From Eudromia elegans (Eukaryota > Chordata > Aves > Tinamiformes > Tinamidae), in assembly GCA_003342815.1 (NCBI GenBank), contig PTEX01000032.1, positions 4,337,329-4,401,328 on the forward strand: DNA of 64,000 nucleotides. Reading direction: 5' to 3'. The position numbers and the translations under genes were made by a program. Positions 1 through 49,750 of the stretch are shown piece by piece (positions within the stretch are counted from its first letter, which is position 1; the number at the start of each line of letters is the position of its first letter). Under the pieces are notes generated by a model, which saw only the letters and a program-made list of their open reading frames with translations, did no database searches and was not told where the DNA came from.

Positions 1-1
1 G

Positions 2-37987
<37,986 letters not shown>

Positions 37988-38980
37988 GCACGCCCGGGCC
38001 TCCGCTCTGACACACGCACACCTGCACACACTATTGCCACCAGCATCTTCTCGGTAGCCTAAGCACAGGCCCCTTTTCTAAACGGACTGTAATTCTCGAT
38101 GATTGCAGATGCACTATGTTTGTAAAGGAAAAACAAAAATTCTTCTAGTTAAAATGCTCTTAACTAGCAGAAAAGCTTTTTTTCGGGGCAGTTTTGATTC
38201 CAAAGCCTCTTTTTTTTCCCCTCTAACTGTTTTTCTACGGAGAACTCACACCAAGATTCAATGCTGATTGAGCGCCTCGTCCTTCTCCCAGTTTTCTATG
38301 CGTCACAACAGAGGTTTACAGCTGATAAACCCCGTTTTAGAGCCAGCCGCAGGCAGGGCATGTTGAACCAGCTCCCAGCCAAGCGATCCGGTGCATCCGC
38401 AGCGCAGCTCCAGCGGGGATGCCGGAGGCGGCCGCTTCCAAGGAACAAACACCGCTCCAGCCCGGCACAGAAGCAACTAAAACCTCAGCAGGTCGCTGGG
38501 TTATCTTTGTATCTGCTGTTGTTCCGCTGCCCCCCACGCGAGCCGGCGTGCACCACGAAGCGCGCTGCAGCTCTCCGCGCGCTCTGCAGGACGAATGGGC
38601 GCTCGCCAGGGCCAGAGCCCCCTCCTGTCTTGCTGTTCCCGACGTGGATCCCGCTCGTAGCAAGCCGGGAGCTGCAGAGGGATGCGGGCAGCCGAGGTGG
38701 TTCGTGGCACCAAGCAGAAGTTGCTTCCCCACATCTGCGCTGCCTGAGGGTTGTACATAGGCTCCCGCATGCTCCTCATCCCCTTTTGTCCATGTTGGCG
38801 GACACGGGTGCACCGTGCAGTGCCGTGTCCAGCCTCTTCTTGGCAGTGTCTCCCTGCAGTTCCAGGGGCTGCTCCTTTATCGCACCATCCGCTACATTTC
38901 AGCCACCACCACAGCCCCAGGAGCAAGATGTCTTGTATTGCAGCTCCCTTGGTTAACGGGGGCAGGTTCATCACATCTGA

Positions 38981-38986
38981 AATAAA
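38981..38986 (+). terminator. SLC16A2: AATAAA, possible proximal poly(A) signal
   Basis: AATAAA about 1 kb after the SLC16A2 stop codon. Use at this site would give a shorter 3'UTR without the CR1. The downstream GT-rich element is weak (TCTCTGTGACTT). Confidence 0.4.
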
Positions 38987-39356
38987 TCCATGAAGGGCTT
39001 CGAATCATCTCTGTGACTTCAAGGCCATCCTCAGGGGCGACCAGATCAGCTGCAGGCAGAGGCGCTGCGTGGAGAGCAGGACACGGCCCCCAGCAGCTCA
39101 CACCACCGTGCTTGGCTGCCGTCACCGCGCCGAGTCCTCAGCTCCAGGGTGTTCAAAACCACACGGTTGCCGTTTTTTTCATTTTTTTTCCGTGTTTTTT
39201 GTGTGCCTGCCGCTGCAGGAGCATACGTGGCTTCAAAGCTGCCCCAGACGGGGCACGTGGGTGCTGTGAAACGGGGCCGTTGCAGTGCCATTCACCCCGA
39301 GTGTTGAGGCTGTGCCTCCACTTTCACAAACTCTTGACTTAAAGGTCCTGTAATGT

Positions 39357-39550
39357 GAGGGTGACAGAGCCCTGGAACAGGCTGCCCAGAGAGGTTGCGG
39401 AGTCTCCTTCTCCAAAGGAGAGGAGTCTCCAAACCCACTTGGATGTCCCCCTGTGCCCCGTGCTCTGGGTGTCCCTGCTGGAGCAGGGGGGTTGGACCAG
39501 ATGATCTTTAGAGGTCCCTTCCAACCTCAACCATTCTGTGATTCTGTGAA
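39357..39550 (+). mobile_element. CR1 LINE 3' end inside the SLC16A2 3'UTR
   Basis: Unmistakable CR1 3' terminus: GGGTGACAGAGCCCTGGAAC, AGGCTGCCCAGAGAGGTTG, GGAGTCTCCTTCTC, GTTGGACCAGATGATCTTTA, GAGGTCCCTTCCAACCTCAA, and the terminal octamer repeat ATTCTGTG ATTCTGTG. It is strongly 5'-truncated, as most CR1 copies are, and inserted in the same orientation as SLC16A2. CR1 is typical of birds and other reptiles. Confidence 0.95.
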
Positions 39551-40320
39551 ATTTCCCCGGGTAGGAGCTGTGGGAAGGCCCCCGTCCTGGTTACCGCCAC
39601 AGTTAGAAGCTGGAGGGCTCGGCGCGTGCGAGACCCACGCGCGCTGGTGTTGCTGAGGAGCGAAGCTTTGTGTACGTTTCTCATCGTGGTGAATGCGCTG
39701 GTTCGGTCCCTGGCATGGCTTCGGTTTTTGCATGGCTTCAGTGCCTTCGTTTTCATTGCTCCCAGCTGACCAGATTTCAAAGCCCTGGGTCTTTTCAGCA
39801 GTGTTTCTAGCATCTCCCTGGACGCGGCCGCAAACGTCTGGTCCCAAAGTAATTCTGCTCCCACGAGGCAGCTTGGAGCAGCCCGAGCCCCTTCGATTGC
39901 CAGGGGCTGCTGAGCGCACTTAATCAAACTGCATCAGAGAGGTGCAGTGCTGGACTCCCCCGCGCGTCTCCTTTCGCCCACTGAGCCCGAGGGCACCCGT
40001 CCCGGTGGGAATCACCCAGCCCGAGTCCGGGCTGGATTTCGGGGCTCTCGCTGGCAGCACCCATGAGAGAGACGCAGGCGCCCTGGGCACCTGGGCACCC
40101 CTGCCTTTCTTTTCTTTGTTTTAAGACTGCTTTTAACTCAATACACCCTTAAAATTTTGTATTTGGAAGTTACAAGTATTTGCGTGTGTGTCTTAAAAGT
40201 ACGCCTGTCCTTTCAGAATGTGAACTTCTGAGTCTCAGTACACAAAAAAACAAAAAAACCTAAAAAATTCTCTAGCACATTTTTGTAAATGTTTCTGAAT
40301 GTCGTTGAAGAGCCCTGTAG

Positions 40321-40326
40321 AATAAA
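40321..40326 (+). terminator. SLC16A2: AATAAA, likely distal SLC16A2 poly(A) signal
   Basis: AATAAA preceded by T-rich sequence with TGTAAATG and followed after about 22 bases by GGTGCTGTGTCTGTCC, a good GT-rich downstream element. No later + strand candidate is as well formed before the AT-rich tract. Confidence 0.6.
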
Positions 40327-40779
40327 CCCAGTTGTAAAAGACGGCGGGCGGTGCTGTGTCTGTCCTGCTCGTCCCTCTCGCGGCGCACGCGTCCGGGCTC
40401 CCTGCTCCCGCGCTGGTCGCTGTGCAGGAACCTTGGGCCAGCGGCTGCTACGAAGCCTTCGCCTGGGTCTAGGCCCAGATTGCTCGGAAAGGCTGCTTGG
40501 AAAGAGGAAAATTTCTGAGAGAAAAACACATCATTTCAGATCAATATAGAGAGCTGAAACAGAAGAGGCCGAGCCAAGCACAGCAGGATGCTCTTACTGC
40601 AATCACGGCGCAACAGCCAGGTACCTGTCCCTAAATCCAGGCAGAGCTATCAAGGCTTCCTCACACCCCGCTCCTATCTAAGCCCTCCCCACATGGGAGC
40701 GGCTGCCCCTACATGTGTCACAGCCCCGGCAGTTCTCAGGGGTGGGATGGGAGCGCCCAGCCACCAAAGCATCGCTCTA

Positions 40780-41520
40780 TTATACAATAAAAAGTGCTGC
40801 CCTATTAATGCAAATACCTGGTTTACATTAACACCTATAGCTTACAATAATGTATTTTGTACATTAGGTATCACATATAAGCTAGTATTTATACATATGA
40901 TGCAATAAGATGCAGCTTATATATACACTCCTCTACACATGGTATAAGTATATACATGGTATAAATACATATATACAAGATCTATAGTTTATATTCACAC
41001 CTAAAAAATGCAAAGAGTCTATATGTTCAATAGTAAACATATGGAAATATATATTAGCATACATTGTTAAAAATTACCTACATATATATATGAAAATGAA
41101 ATATATCTATAGTTACATGTAGATGTAGCTATATAGATATGTATCTGATCCAGCTATCAATTCAAGCTCTATCTCTAATATAGATTTAAATATTCCTAGA
41201 GAGAATCTAGATATTAGAGAGATACCTAGAACATACATAAACAGTATCTATATACAGTGTGCACACATATATACACACACAAACTATATAGTATGTAGAT
41301 AGCAGATATATCTGCATCTATTCAGTATGTTCAGCAGATTTGTATTATATATTATCTATATAGATCTAGATATCTATATAGATATCTATATAAATATCAT
41401 AGCTCTATATATTATTCTGTGTTTATGAAGTTTGCATACATACATATATATCTAAATAGTTTGTGTTTCATATTCAAAATTTACATTAAAATGATACATA
41501 TAAATATAATTTACCATAAC
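40780..41520. repeat. Extremely AT-rich TATA/GATATC low-complexity tract
   Basis: About 740 bases dominated by TATA, GATATC, TAGATCTA and CATATA words, with a perfect 22-base palindrome at 41367-41388 made of GATATC arms around TATATA. It looks like a degenerated TA/GATA microsatellite. Such a tract is easily unwound and could form cruciforms, but no function is shown. Confidence 0.85.
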
Positions 41521-41596
41521 AGACAATCTCATCCAGCACAACCTCCTGCTTTGCAGTTGGGAGGTGGCTGTTTGTGCTGGGTGAAGAGTGGAAAAC

Positions 41597-41636
41597 ATCC
41601 TTCCTCTTCCTCTTCCTCCTCCTCCTCGCCTGCTCC
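41597..41636. repeat. (TCC/TTCC)n pyrimidine tract
   Basis: CTTCCTCTTCCTCTTCCTCC followed by CTCCTCCTCG: an interrupted triplet/hexamer pyrimidine repeat in the intergenic GC-rich block. Confidence 0.8.
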
Positions 41637-43910
41637 CCCCGACCCTGGCTCCAGCCACGAGGAGGGGCAGAGGGACAGGCGGGACGGCCCCGCGTGCCCC
41701 TCCCGCACACCCGGCCCTTTGCTGGGGCCATCGCAGTGGGCGAGACCCAGGGTGGGAGCGACGGCCGGGCGCTTCCAAGGGAGCCCAGGTCGTGGGGAAG
41801 CGGTGGAGCCCCCGGGGGCAGCAAGGCCGGGCGGCCGCAGGGGGCCTGGGTGGCTTTGTGGGTTTCCAGAGCACCGGCTGCTCTGCTGTAGGCAGCACGG
41901 AGCCATGGGGAAGGACCACGCTGCTCCCGGCCAGACCCCAGGACAGTGACCTCCTGCAGCCGCCACTTACCGCCTCAGAGCTGCGTGTGGTCCGTCACAG
42001 TCAAGGGCCCTCGACCAGACACTGACCTCAGGACGAAGCTTTTAGCCATCTGTGTGGTTTACGAAAGCCACAGCAAGCGCGACGAGCGCGGCGCGTTCCC
42101 TGCGTTTGCAGCACCCAAGGCACATCGCTGCTGGGTCCTGGGAAAAGTCACAGCTGCTGCTGGAACCACAACATAGGGATGCTGGAATCCCACACTGTCC
42201 ACTGATAGATGTGCACAAGTCTGGTGCAACACAAGCAGCAATGGATTCTTGCGGGAACTTAGCCAGACACGAGGCCGGTTCCTTCCCGGCAGCCCCAGGC
42301 GGGGAGGCAGCCCAATGGAGTCGGCTCCTATCGCACCCCTCACAGCAGACCTCAATGCAGGTCCCCTGTAACGCGAACAAACCCAAGGAGGATGATGGAG
42401 CACAAACGATCGCTTCATGCATTCTATTGGGTCTCCTGTAATTTGCAGCAGGACATCTTACACAGGGCACAAACTCCTCCTAGGTGGTTGTTATCAAGTC
42501 TGCTCAAAGTCTGCTGACCCCAGAGTAACGTTTCTGTGCTAAATGAGTCCAGTATAAATTGGTGTAAAGCGCTGTGCAAAGACACAGAAAAAAAATATCC
42601 AAGAGGGGGTCTAGGGTACTTAATGGACAGTTTGTTCCTCCCATAAGAAAAAAAAAAATCCATTTGTAACACTGCAAAGTTACAGATCCCTCGCTGGGGA
42701 GCGATTCCTGCCGGGAGAGGCCGAGGGAGCCGCGTGGTGGCAGCTCAGCCCTGGTCTCCATATGGCAAGGCCCCAAGGCAGCGGCCATGAGAGACGCACA
42801 CGTTACAGTAACTAGGACACTCGAGATAAGGCTGTGGCTTTGGGTGACCGGATGAACCCACGCCTTGCGATAGCCAAGACTGTACCAGGAGATTGGGAAA
42901 ACGCCCCACGGCGCCACCACCAAGCAAGGGGCAGACCCGGCCGGGTCTCCTTCTCCCTAGCCCCGTATTGCTACAGCCCCATGTTGCACCTCATGGGCAA
43001 CCACAAACCCCCGCTGCAGACCTGCCAGGGACAGGGTGCTCCAGAGCCGTGTACTGCCCTATGCAGCCATCCAAGGGGAGCCTGGGTGACAGTCACCATG
43101 GCCTGCGGTGGCGGCAGCAGTGGGGAACGTGCTCGTCTGCTGGCTGACACCGCAGGCGACGGCGGCTCCTTCGACTCCGGGGCGTTATCGGGCTCGTGCA
43201 GCTGCTCCGCACACGTTGCTGCTTCCTCCCAAAGGCCTTTCAGCTCTCAGGGAGCAACTTGGGTGCACGCAGGAGCTGCACTGGTCAAGCCATCCCGAAA
43301 ACACATCTATTAACTGCCTGCAGGCCCTCTGCATAGAGAGAAGAACGACTTCAGTAATAAACAAGGGCATGTAAAAGGGAAGTCGAACCACCTCAGCAAT
43401 TCCTCTTTGCAGTCCTTTAATGAATTAAGCCCTAAAGGAAAAAAAAGTGCACTGCGTGGAAAGGGCAGGAGGGGCTCCCACCAGGTGGCACTCTGAAGCC
43501 ACCAGGGACACTGCTTGGTACCACCGGGCAGGAGGAAATTACCAAAAAGCACCTGTTTTAACCCTTCAGGTGGCAACACACCCGAGTCAGGCAGCTGCAT
43601 CCCCCCTGCAAGAGCAATGTCAAACGAGCAATTTAGGGAAGCAACCAGAACGACTGATAAACAGTATACTGAGGGAATTGCAAACCTTGCTAAAAATCAG
43701 TCTACTCTGTTAGCCACCGAGGTGTCAATATTGGCTTTTCTCAGCTCCAATATAAGATTAAAAGCAGCAAAGTTACCTCAAAAGACAAGGGCACGATGCA
43801 GCCCAAGGTCATCAAGCCTCCAGGGACCCCAAAACCGTCCCACCAGCTGAGGGCTTCTTCACTGAGGTCAAATTATGGGTTCTTGGTACCATTTGGGAAA
43901 CCTCCGATAT

Positions 43911-43916
43911 TTTATT
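43911..43916 (-). terminator. RLIM: AATAAA, possible distal RLIM poly(A) signal
   Basis: Minus strand reads CTAAATAAAATATCGG. It is the last minus-strand AATAAA I see after the RLIM stop before the composition becomes GC-rich. Confidence 0.4.
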
Positions 43917-45813
43917 TAGTCGTTGCTATTGTTACATAAAGATAAAATGTTAAGGCATGCCACTATTAAGCTATAACAAAACCGTAAAGTTGACTCTACC
44001 AAAGTGTACAGTTATTGGAAACTCAGAACGCGAGAAGGTTACGCCGAGCGCCGCGCTTCAGAGCCGTGCTTCACATTGCTTAGCACTAGCGGGCTCCTTC
44101 CCTTCTGCTCACCATCCTTAGGCCTCGGAGATGCAGCTCCGAGTTCCAGAATCTAAAACATAGCCACAAAGAAAGGCAATTTTTGGTTTTTCCCTTATAA
44201 TTCTGCTTTCCAGTAAGGCGGTAGAGCCCCTGGGAGCTGCAGCCAAGAGCATGGAGTTGCTCTTCGTACGCGGCTGGAAGAAATTCAGAAGGGTCATTTT
44301 GCTGAGGGAATTTTGGCATAAAAGTACATTGTCTACATTCATCACAGGCCTGCACCTGACATCAATAGCTAATTTCCAATCTTACAGTGATGCATGTCAG
44401 AGGGAAAATTTAAGAGTACAAGCTTATTCATTCTTCTGCTTAAAAAAAAATTAAAAAAAAAACAAAAAACCACCAAACACGCGTAGCCCTCTGCCACAAC
44501 GGTGTGTCCCACCAGGAGGAAACGAGCTCAACAGCCAGGCAGGGTCTCCCACTGACCCAACCACCACAAAATGCACAAGGAGAAAAAGAAAATTTGGAAT
44601 TTCAGGACATGGGGAAACCCTCCACAGGCTGATGAAAAGTTAAAATGGTTTAGAGCTGACACCAGCTCTTATGCAACCACCACCACCAAACACTACAAAT
44701 GTGTTTAAATTAGAAAAAAAAAAAAGGTCTTTTTTTTGTTTGTTTCTGTCATCAGAGGAGCAAGCAACATTTCCCATATAGCCAGCAAGAGCAGTTCATA
44801 TCCCTTCCTAACTACTGCCCTGAAGATGAAATAAATATTTTCCCGCTGCACATATTAGCTTGAAAAAGACCACTAAAGAACAGAACAGAGAAAATAGTTT
44901 CCATAGCTTATTGACAGGGCAAGGAGAAGCTTTCCCCTGACACTGACGAGTGCTCAGGCATATCTTCCAATTCTCAATTTAATATGCCACGTACTTACTT
45001 TTAATGGAGAACTTAACCAGTTTTAATCTGGCCACAACAGGAGTATAAAGAGCTTTTTTTGTGTGTGTGTTGCCAATTGCCGGGAGCGTACTAAAGTAAT
45101 CAATTAGAAGTTTCAAATATAACTTAGCACTCTAATAATTAATCTGCTTTCCAGTTAATACTTAAAATGACTCCTCTGTGGCAGTCGTTAAGTCACGTGC
45201 TACTAACATTGAGTATCACAGCACGTTCACTAAACAGATCCAGAATTTACCAATACGGTAGAATCTCATGGAGAACTAGAGGGGGGAAAAAAAAAAAGGA
45301 GAGAAAAAGTCATTATTCATCTGCTGAAGAGTTAGAGTTGCCTCAACTTTTTTTTAAAAAAACCCTCAATAAAAATAGGGCATAAGACTTACCAAACAAC
45401 CGGGACATACCCATTTGTATTATTACATATTAGTAACCAAAAAAATAACCAGTCATTAGAAGAGCTTCTAATTTTTACCATCTTTTTGGTGGCATTACTG
45501 AGCCAAAACACTGCAATTATAACATTTAATTTCCATTTTTTTAATGCAATTAAGATGTCTAATTCAACTGTTCTTATATTACAGTAGCTGTTCACATAAA
45601 TAGTACAGATATGCACTGCTCTTGACAGGTACACAGTTACAAAAGCAGCTCTTGTATTTAGTTTGCTCTCTGTGTGGTGGGTTTTGTATGAAAAGCAATC
45701 TCAATTTCTAAGCATGGTACAATTTTAATTCTTAATGCATTAGTACAACAGTGCATTGGAAAAGTACTGAGCTTCTACAAAAAAGCTTTACAATTTTAAA
45801 ACAGATTTTTTTT

Positions 45814-45819
45814 TTTATT
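45814..45819 (-). terminator. RLIM: AATAAA, possible proximal RLIM poly(A) signal
   Basis: Minus strand reads TTAAATAAAAAAAAAATCTG about 610 bases after the stop codon. The A-run overlapping it makes a chance hexamer plausible. Confidence 0.35.
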
Positions 45820-46426
45820 TAAACAAGCATAGGCAATTCTTATATTTCCACAACAAGATAAATATCCCAATTAAGCTAACAGCTCATCCTACAGCGTGCC
45901 ATAGTGATGGGGAAAGGGCTAACATTAGTGTTATTTACACAGACATGTCCAATATTAACCCAGTATGAAAATTAAAAGTATGTTCAAGTGTGCAATTAAG
46001 TTCATATTATTTTTTCAGTCGGGTAGCTAGATCTCTTGCAAAAAAAATCCTTCACAACTCACGTACATTTAGCCGAGATGACTTCTCAGAAGAATTCCTT
46101 GTAAGTACAATCTTGAGGACAAGATGCTTATTGGCCTGGGGGGCAGGAGAAGAACTTAATAGTCTTCATAATGAAAAAAATATTTTTAAATGGGTGGATG
46201 TCTTTGGACAAGTGATATTTATCACAAACTGACTAGACCTTGAAAACCCTAATTAAAGAAATGCTCCAATTTTAAAAGCTATAATTCAGAAAAGCTTTCA
46301 TGAGAGAAGATTCACTCCAAGCCATTACTATACATTTAGGTACCACTCAAAAAGTGGCCATAAAGGAAGTGACTTCTTTGCCCATCACTATTACACTAGC
46401 TGCTTGGCCAGGAATTCGGACCTCTT

Positions 46427-47958
46427 TTAGACAACACTCTCTCTGTTACCGGAAGCTAAGACTGCTCTGCGACAAATGGGACAAGTGGAATTTTCTGATA
46501 ACCAGCGGTCAATGCAGTGGACGTGGTACTCGTGGGAGCAAGGCAGTTTCCGAAGCTTGTTGCCTTCCGTGTATTCTGTAATACACACACTACAGGTTTT
46601 CAGAGCATCGCTCTCACCAAAATTCCTCATTGCTAGGTTGTCAATTTGTTCTTTGGTGAGTCCTCTTGGTTGGTCATCGTCATCTTCGTTTAACAGGAAA
46701 AACTGTGCTAGGCTAAGGAATGGCAGAGAACCACTTTCCTCAAACGTGACCGATCCCCTAGTATTCCGACCTTCTCGCCTAACACCAGATGTCGAACCAC
46801 CTTCATTGCCACCTTCATATACCTCCCCTGAGCTCGCCTCTGTACCTTCATTGCTTGAACTACCACCGCCTCCATTCTGAGGCTCAGAAGCATCTGCGCT
46901 CTGATTTGGAGTGGGGCCACTAGGGTCTGCATCGCTATCACTATACATAAAGTAACTTAGCTCCCCGAAGCCTGTCATTATCTGTCTCAGCATCGTCTGA
47001 ATCGCAACTGACGTCGTCTCGCTCAAGCCCGTGTTTAAGATTCTACGGATAGGAATCCTAATGGTGCTGACGTAAGTTCTCACTCCAGCCCGCTCGGAAC
47101 GTGAAAACGTGCGCCTAAACCCTCCCCGCTCGCTTTCGTAAGTGACCGTGTTGTTGGGTGTCTGGGACCGGGACCGAGTTCTGTTGGCTATGCTGTCTCT
47201 CTGCCGATATTCTCCGGGACGAACTCGTCTCACTTGAAGATCAAGTACTATAGTGGGAGGCCTCTGCCCAGGAGTTGCAGACTCGCTGCTGCCATTAGTT
47301 TCTGAAGAACTTGCTGCTTGTGGAACAGGTCTCGTTTCAGGGGCTGAAAACACCACTGCATTTTCACTTGGCACCTCAGTCCCCACTGTATGCTGCCTTA
47401 AGGTCACATGCTGCCTAGTTCTAGAACTTCCCTCAGCTTCATTCACTGAGGAATGGTCAAGCGTTTGAGATGATGTATTGTGATGAGCCCTGCGAGGAGC
47501 CTCACTCACTGGATTAATAGGTGACCTACTTCTATCAGTCCTAGCTCGTGTTCGTCGCTGTTCTGGGCTCCTGCTTCTTGCTCTCCTCTGCCCTCTAGGA
47601 GAGACTTCCTCAGTTGTTAGGTCCTCAGACGTGCTCCTTTCTGATCCAGGCCGCCTTGCGGATGGCGATTCAGACCTTGGAATTTCAGAGTCACTTTGGC
47701 TGTTTTCCAAATCCTCCCCATTGGAAGGCTCTACAGATGGTTCACTCTCAGTTTCCGGATTTGTGTTCCCATTATTACGATTGACATTTATTTCCAAACT
47801 GAATCTGAAGTCACCACTGTTTGGGTTAGTCCGGCTCACTGCTCTCCAAGACTGGTTTCCTCGTTGCCCACTTCGCGTTGTATTTCCAGTCTGTCGGACT
47901 GAATTAAGCCAGTCTATTATAGAATCTCCATTTGAAACATCTTCTGTGGACTCTGCAC
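46427..47958 (-). CDS. RLIM: RLIM last coding exon
   Basis: 1532 coding nt, residues 85 (completed) to 594 and TAA at 46429-46427. The acceptor on the minus strand is TTTTTCACAG|GTGCAG. It carries everything from [12 protein letters not shown] through the basic region, the leucine/arginine-rich central domain and the RING finger [20 protein letters not shown] onward. A long open frame on the opposite strand is a shadow. Confidence 0.97.
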
Positions 47959-49725
47959 CTGTGAAAAAGACAGGGAACTACCAAAATTAGAGTACTGAGC
48001 TAATTTTGGAGTCATCTTTCCAAGAACATTATGACTTACTTTAACAAGTGACAGTTTAAAAGTCTATTGTGCACTATTGTGTTCACTTGTAACAAGTCTC
48101 ATCTGTCAGAGCCCTTCTAAGAGAGCAGGAGTGGATATTTTTCTAATGCGTATGGAGAGGCTGTAGTGGTCACGCAGCAAACAAGCCACCAGAACAACAA
48201 GTTATTTATCATAAGTAAATGGGAAGTAAACAGGTATCGAGTACCACAATGCATCAAATTGATAAATTGCTTGAAAAGAAAAAAAAAAAAAAAAAACACA
48301 GATTATTGCCAATCTAGTGTCTGCTAAATAGAGAACTAAGTCTGTCCTGACCCTTCACTTGAAGCATAGCTTCATAGCAAATCCAACTCACTGAAGAATA
48401 AACTCCAGTGACAAGCTTGCAGAGTCTTCCACCAACATCTTTGGGGGGAGATAACGTAAGCAATACAGCATCTTTGAAAGGAGAATGAGAAACAAAACAA
48501 AACAAAACCAAAACAGGATTGCCAAAAGCATCCTAGAAGGGAACAGACAAGAAAGCAATCTAAACAAAAATAAAAAAAATTAGAAGAAAATTTATCTTGA
48601 TGTAAGTAACAGATGCGTTATGGGTGAAATCTGTCCCAAACTGATTGCTGCAGCAGATATCAGACATAACGTTCACGTAGTTTTGAAACAAAGCTCACCT
48701 TGCACCTGCCTAGGCTTAACTCGTTCCACTCCTGCACTCAAGTTAAGGTCCGTATGGGGTGCTAAAGTTAAGAGTTTTCACAAATACTGTATATACCTCT
48801 ATTCTCATCACTGTTTTGCTGTGGTGGACCTTCTTTAACTTGGTGTAGCCTTCTCAGCAACTCTTCTTCCGTAATTTCACCTTTGAAAACAAGCAAAGTT
48901 TTCCAAAATATTTCCAAATCATACACATGGCAAGCATTATCCATAGCTCAAAACTGCACTTGAAGATCTTAGATACCTCTGACTGCTCATTTTGCTCTTT
49001 TTTCCTAATTAAATCCTGACATAATGAAGTAGCCAAAGAGCTCAGACACTCTTAACACTGTGGGCTCAAGTATCTTTTTCCTGAAGCTGAAGAATCTAAC
49101 AGCTACAACCTATTCAGAATACTGAAGCGCTTTCTGGGTTCTGTGACCTCTACAGCTCAGATTTCCTCATTCTACACCAGTTAAAAATCTAACAAACAAA
49201 TACAACACACTCAAAGCACGAAAAAGATTTACTTTAGTTGAAGTCACATTTCAAGAGTTTAACTTTTTAATCAAAAGTATCTAAGAGGCAATAACTAGCT
49301 ACAATCTGCATGTTCCCATCAATTTTTAAGTACACTAAACTTCCATATCTCATAAATCCATCCCACTCTAATTGTTGTTCCATTAACTAGTGCCCCCCTC
49401 AAATTATTCAAATCAGCAAAGAGCTACTTCCTACTATGGAAGACTATTGCAATAAAAAAAACCCTAATTGGTGAAAGAGATTCAGGAGAAAGGCTAAAGG
49501 ACACATTTCACCTGCAAGGAATTTGAGTAAGGTGCATAAAACTGAGCATTACCTACCTGGTGTTCCTAGCAAATTGTTATCTCTCATAAGCCTGTAGTCC
49601 TCCTCACTCAGGTTGTTTACGAACTGATAGAAAGCTTCTTCTCGATCTAACCGATCCAGCTGACTTTGACGTTGTGCTTCCGATTGATCAAGGTTTCCTT
49701 TATCACTAGAATCTGAGCTTTCCAT
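46427..49725 (-). CDS. RLIM: RLIM (RNF12): RING-H2 E3 ubiquitin ligase, three coding exons
   Basis: Join on the minus strand 49725-49557, 48880-48797, 47958-46427: 1785 nt, 594 residues (human RLIM has 624). RLIM is a nuclear E3 ligase that ubiquitinates LIM-domain cofactors (LDB1/CLIM) and, in mammals, REX1. Seen in order: N-terminal [20 protein letters not shown] (about 27-46) and [18 protein letters not shown] near residues 100-109; an Arg/Ser-rich basic stretch [19 protein letters not shown] (about 206-224), a likely nuclear localisation region; [40 protein letters not shown]; and a C-terminal RING-H2 finger at about 540-580 with the C-x2-C...C-x-H-x2-H-x2-C...C-x2-C zinc ligands. It ends in ESVV, which fits a class I PDZ ligand (inference). 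The long polyserine run of the human protein is replaced by a shorter Gly/Ser/Glu segment. All junctions are GT-AG. Confidence 0.97.
47959..48796 (-). other. RLIM: RLIM intron between coding exons 2 and 3
   Basis: 838 bases, donor GTATAT and acceptor TTCACAG. It contains A-runs near 48277-48296 and 48487-48512. No other feature is seen. Confidence 0.9.
48797..48880 (-). CDS. RLIM: RLIM coding exon 2
   Basis: 84 nt, completing Gly57 and coding for residues 58-84: [20 protein letters not shown] followed by QNSDENR, close to human RLIM at the same place. The acceptor is TTTTCAAAG|GTGAAA and the donor AGAG|GTATAT, a weak but plausible donor. Phase 1 at both ends. Confidence 0.94.
48881..49556 (-). 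other. RLIM: RLIM intron between coding exons 1 and 2
   Basis: 676 AT-rich bases, donor GTAGGT and acceptor CAAAG. No further feature is seen. Confidence 0.9.
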
Positions 49726-49750
49726 CTTGGCAAGAGGAGTGGAAGAGGAT
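49557..49750 (-). CDS. RLIM: RLIM coding exon 1 with 25 bases of 5'UTR
   Basis: The acceptor TCTCCTTTGTAG|ATCC lies at 49751. The ATG at 49725-49723 (context GCCAAGATGG, strong) starts [20 protein letters not shown], followed by [20 protein letters not shown] and NNLLGTP. Only 25 bases of leader lie in this exon, so at least one non-coding exon must lie upstream, consistent with the CpG island at 59 kb. The donor is CCAG|GTAGGT. Confidence 0.95.

Larger units (their letters stand above)
37988..40345 (+). other. SLC16A2: SLC16A2 3'UTR (end inferred)
   Basis: About 2.36 kb from the stop codon to just after AATAAA at 40321. It contains poly-T/GT-rich stretches (38170-38240, 39170-39205) and a CR1 insertion at 39357-39550. 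The end is placed by the AATAAA followed about 20-35 bases later by GT-rich sequence (GTGCTGTGTCTGT); no transcript evidence is available. Confidence 0.65.
40346..43890. other. Intergenic region between convergent SLC16A2 and RLIM
   Basis: About 3.5 kb between the inferred 3' ends. The first part contains an AT-rich tract (40780-41520), followed by a GC-rich, pyrimidine-rich block (about 41570-42000) and ordinary mixed sequence to 43.9 kb. No coding sequence is supported. Confidence 0.6.
43891..46426 (-). other. RLIM: RLIM 3'UTR (distal end uncertain)
   Basis: AT-rich sequence following the RLIM stop codon on the minus strand, with several A- and T-runs. Two minus-strand AATAAA hexamers mark possible ends, at 45819-45814 (3'UTR about 0.6 kb) and 43916-43911 (about 2.5 kb). 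Which is used cannot be told from sequence alone. Confidence 0.5.

Noticed and set aside
46476-46880. 134-codon + strand open frame
   Set aside because: Antisense shadow of the RLIM RING exon.
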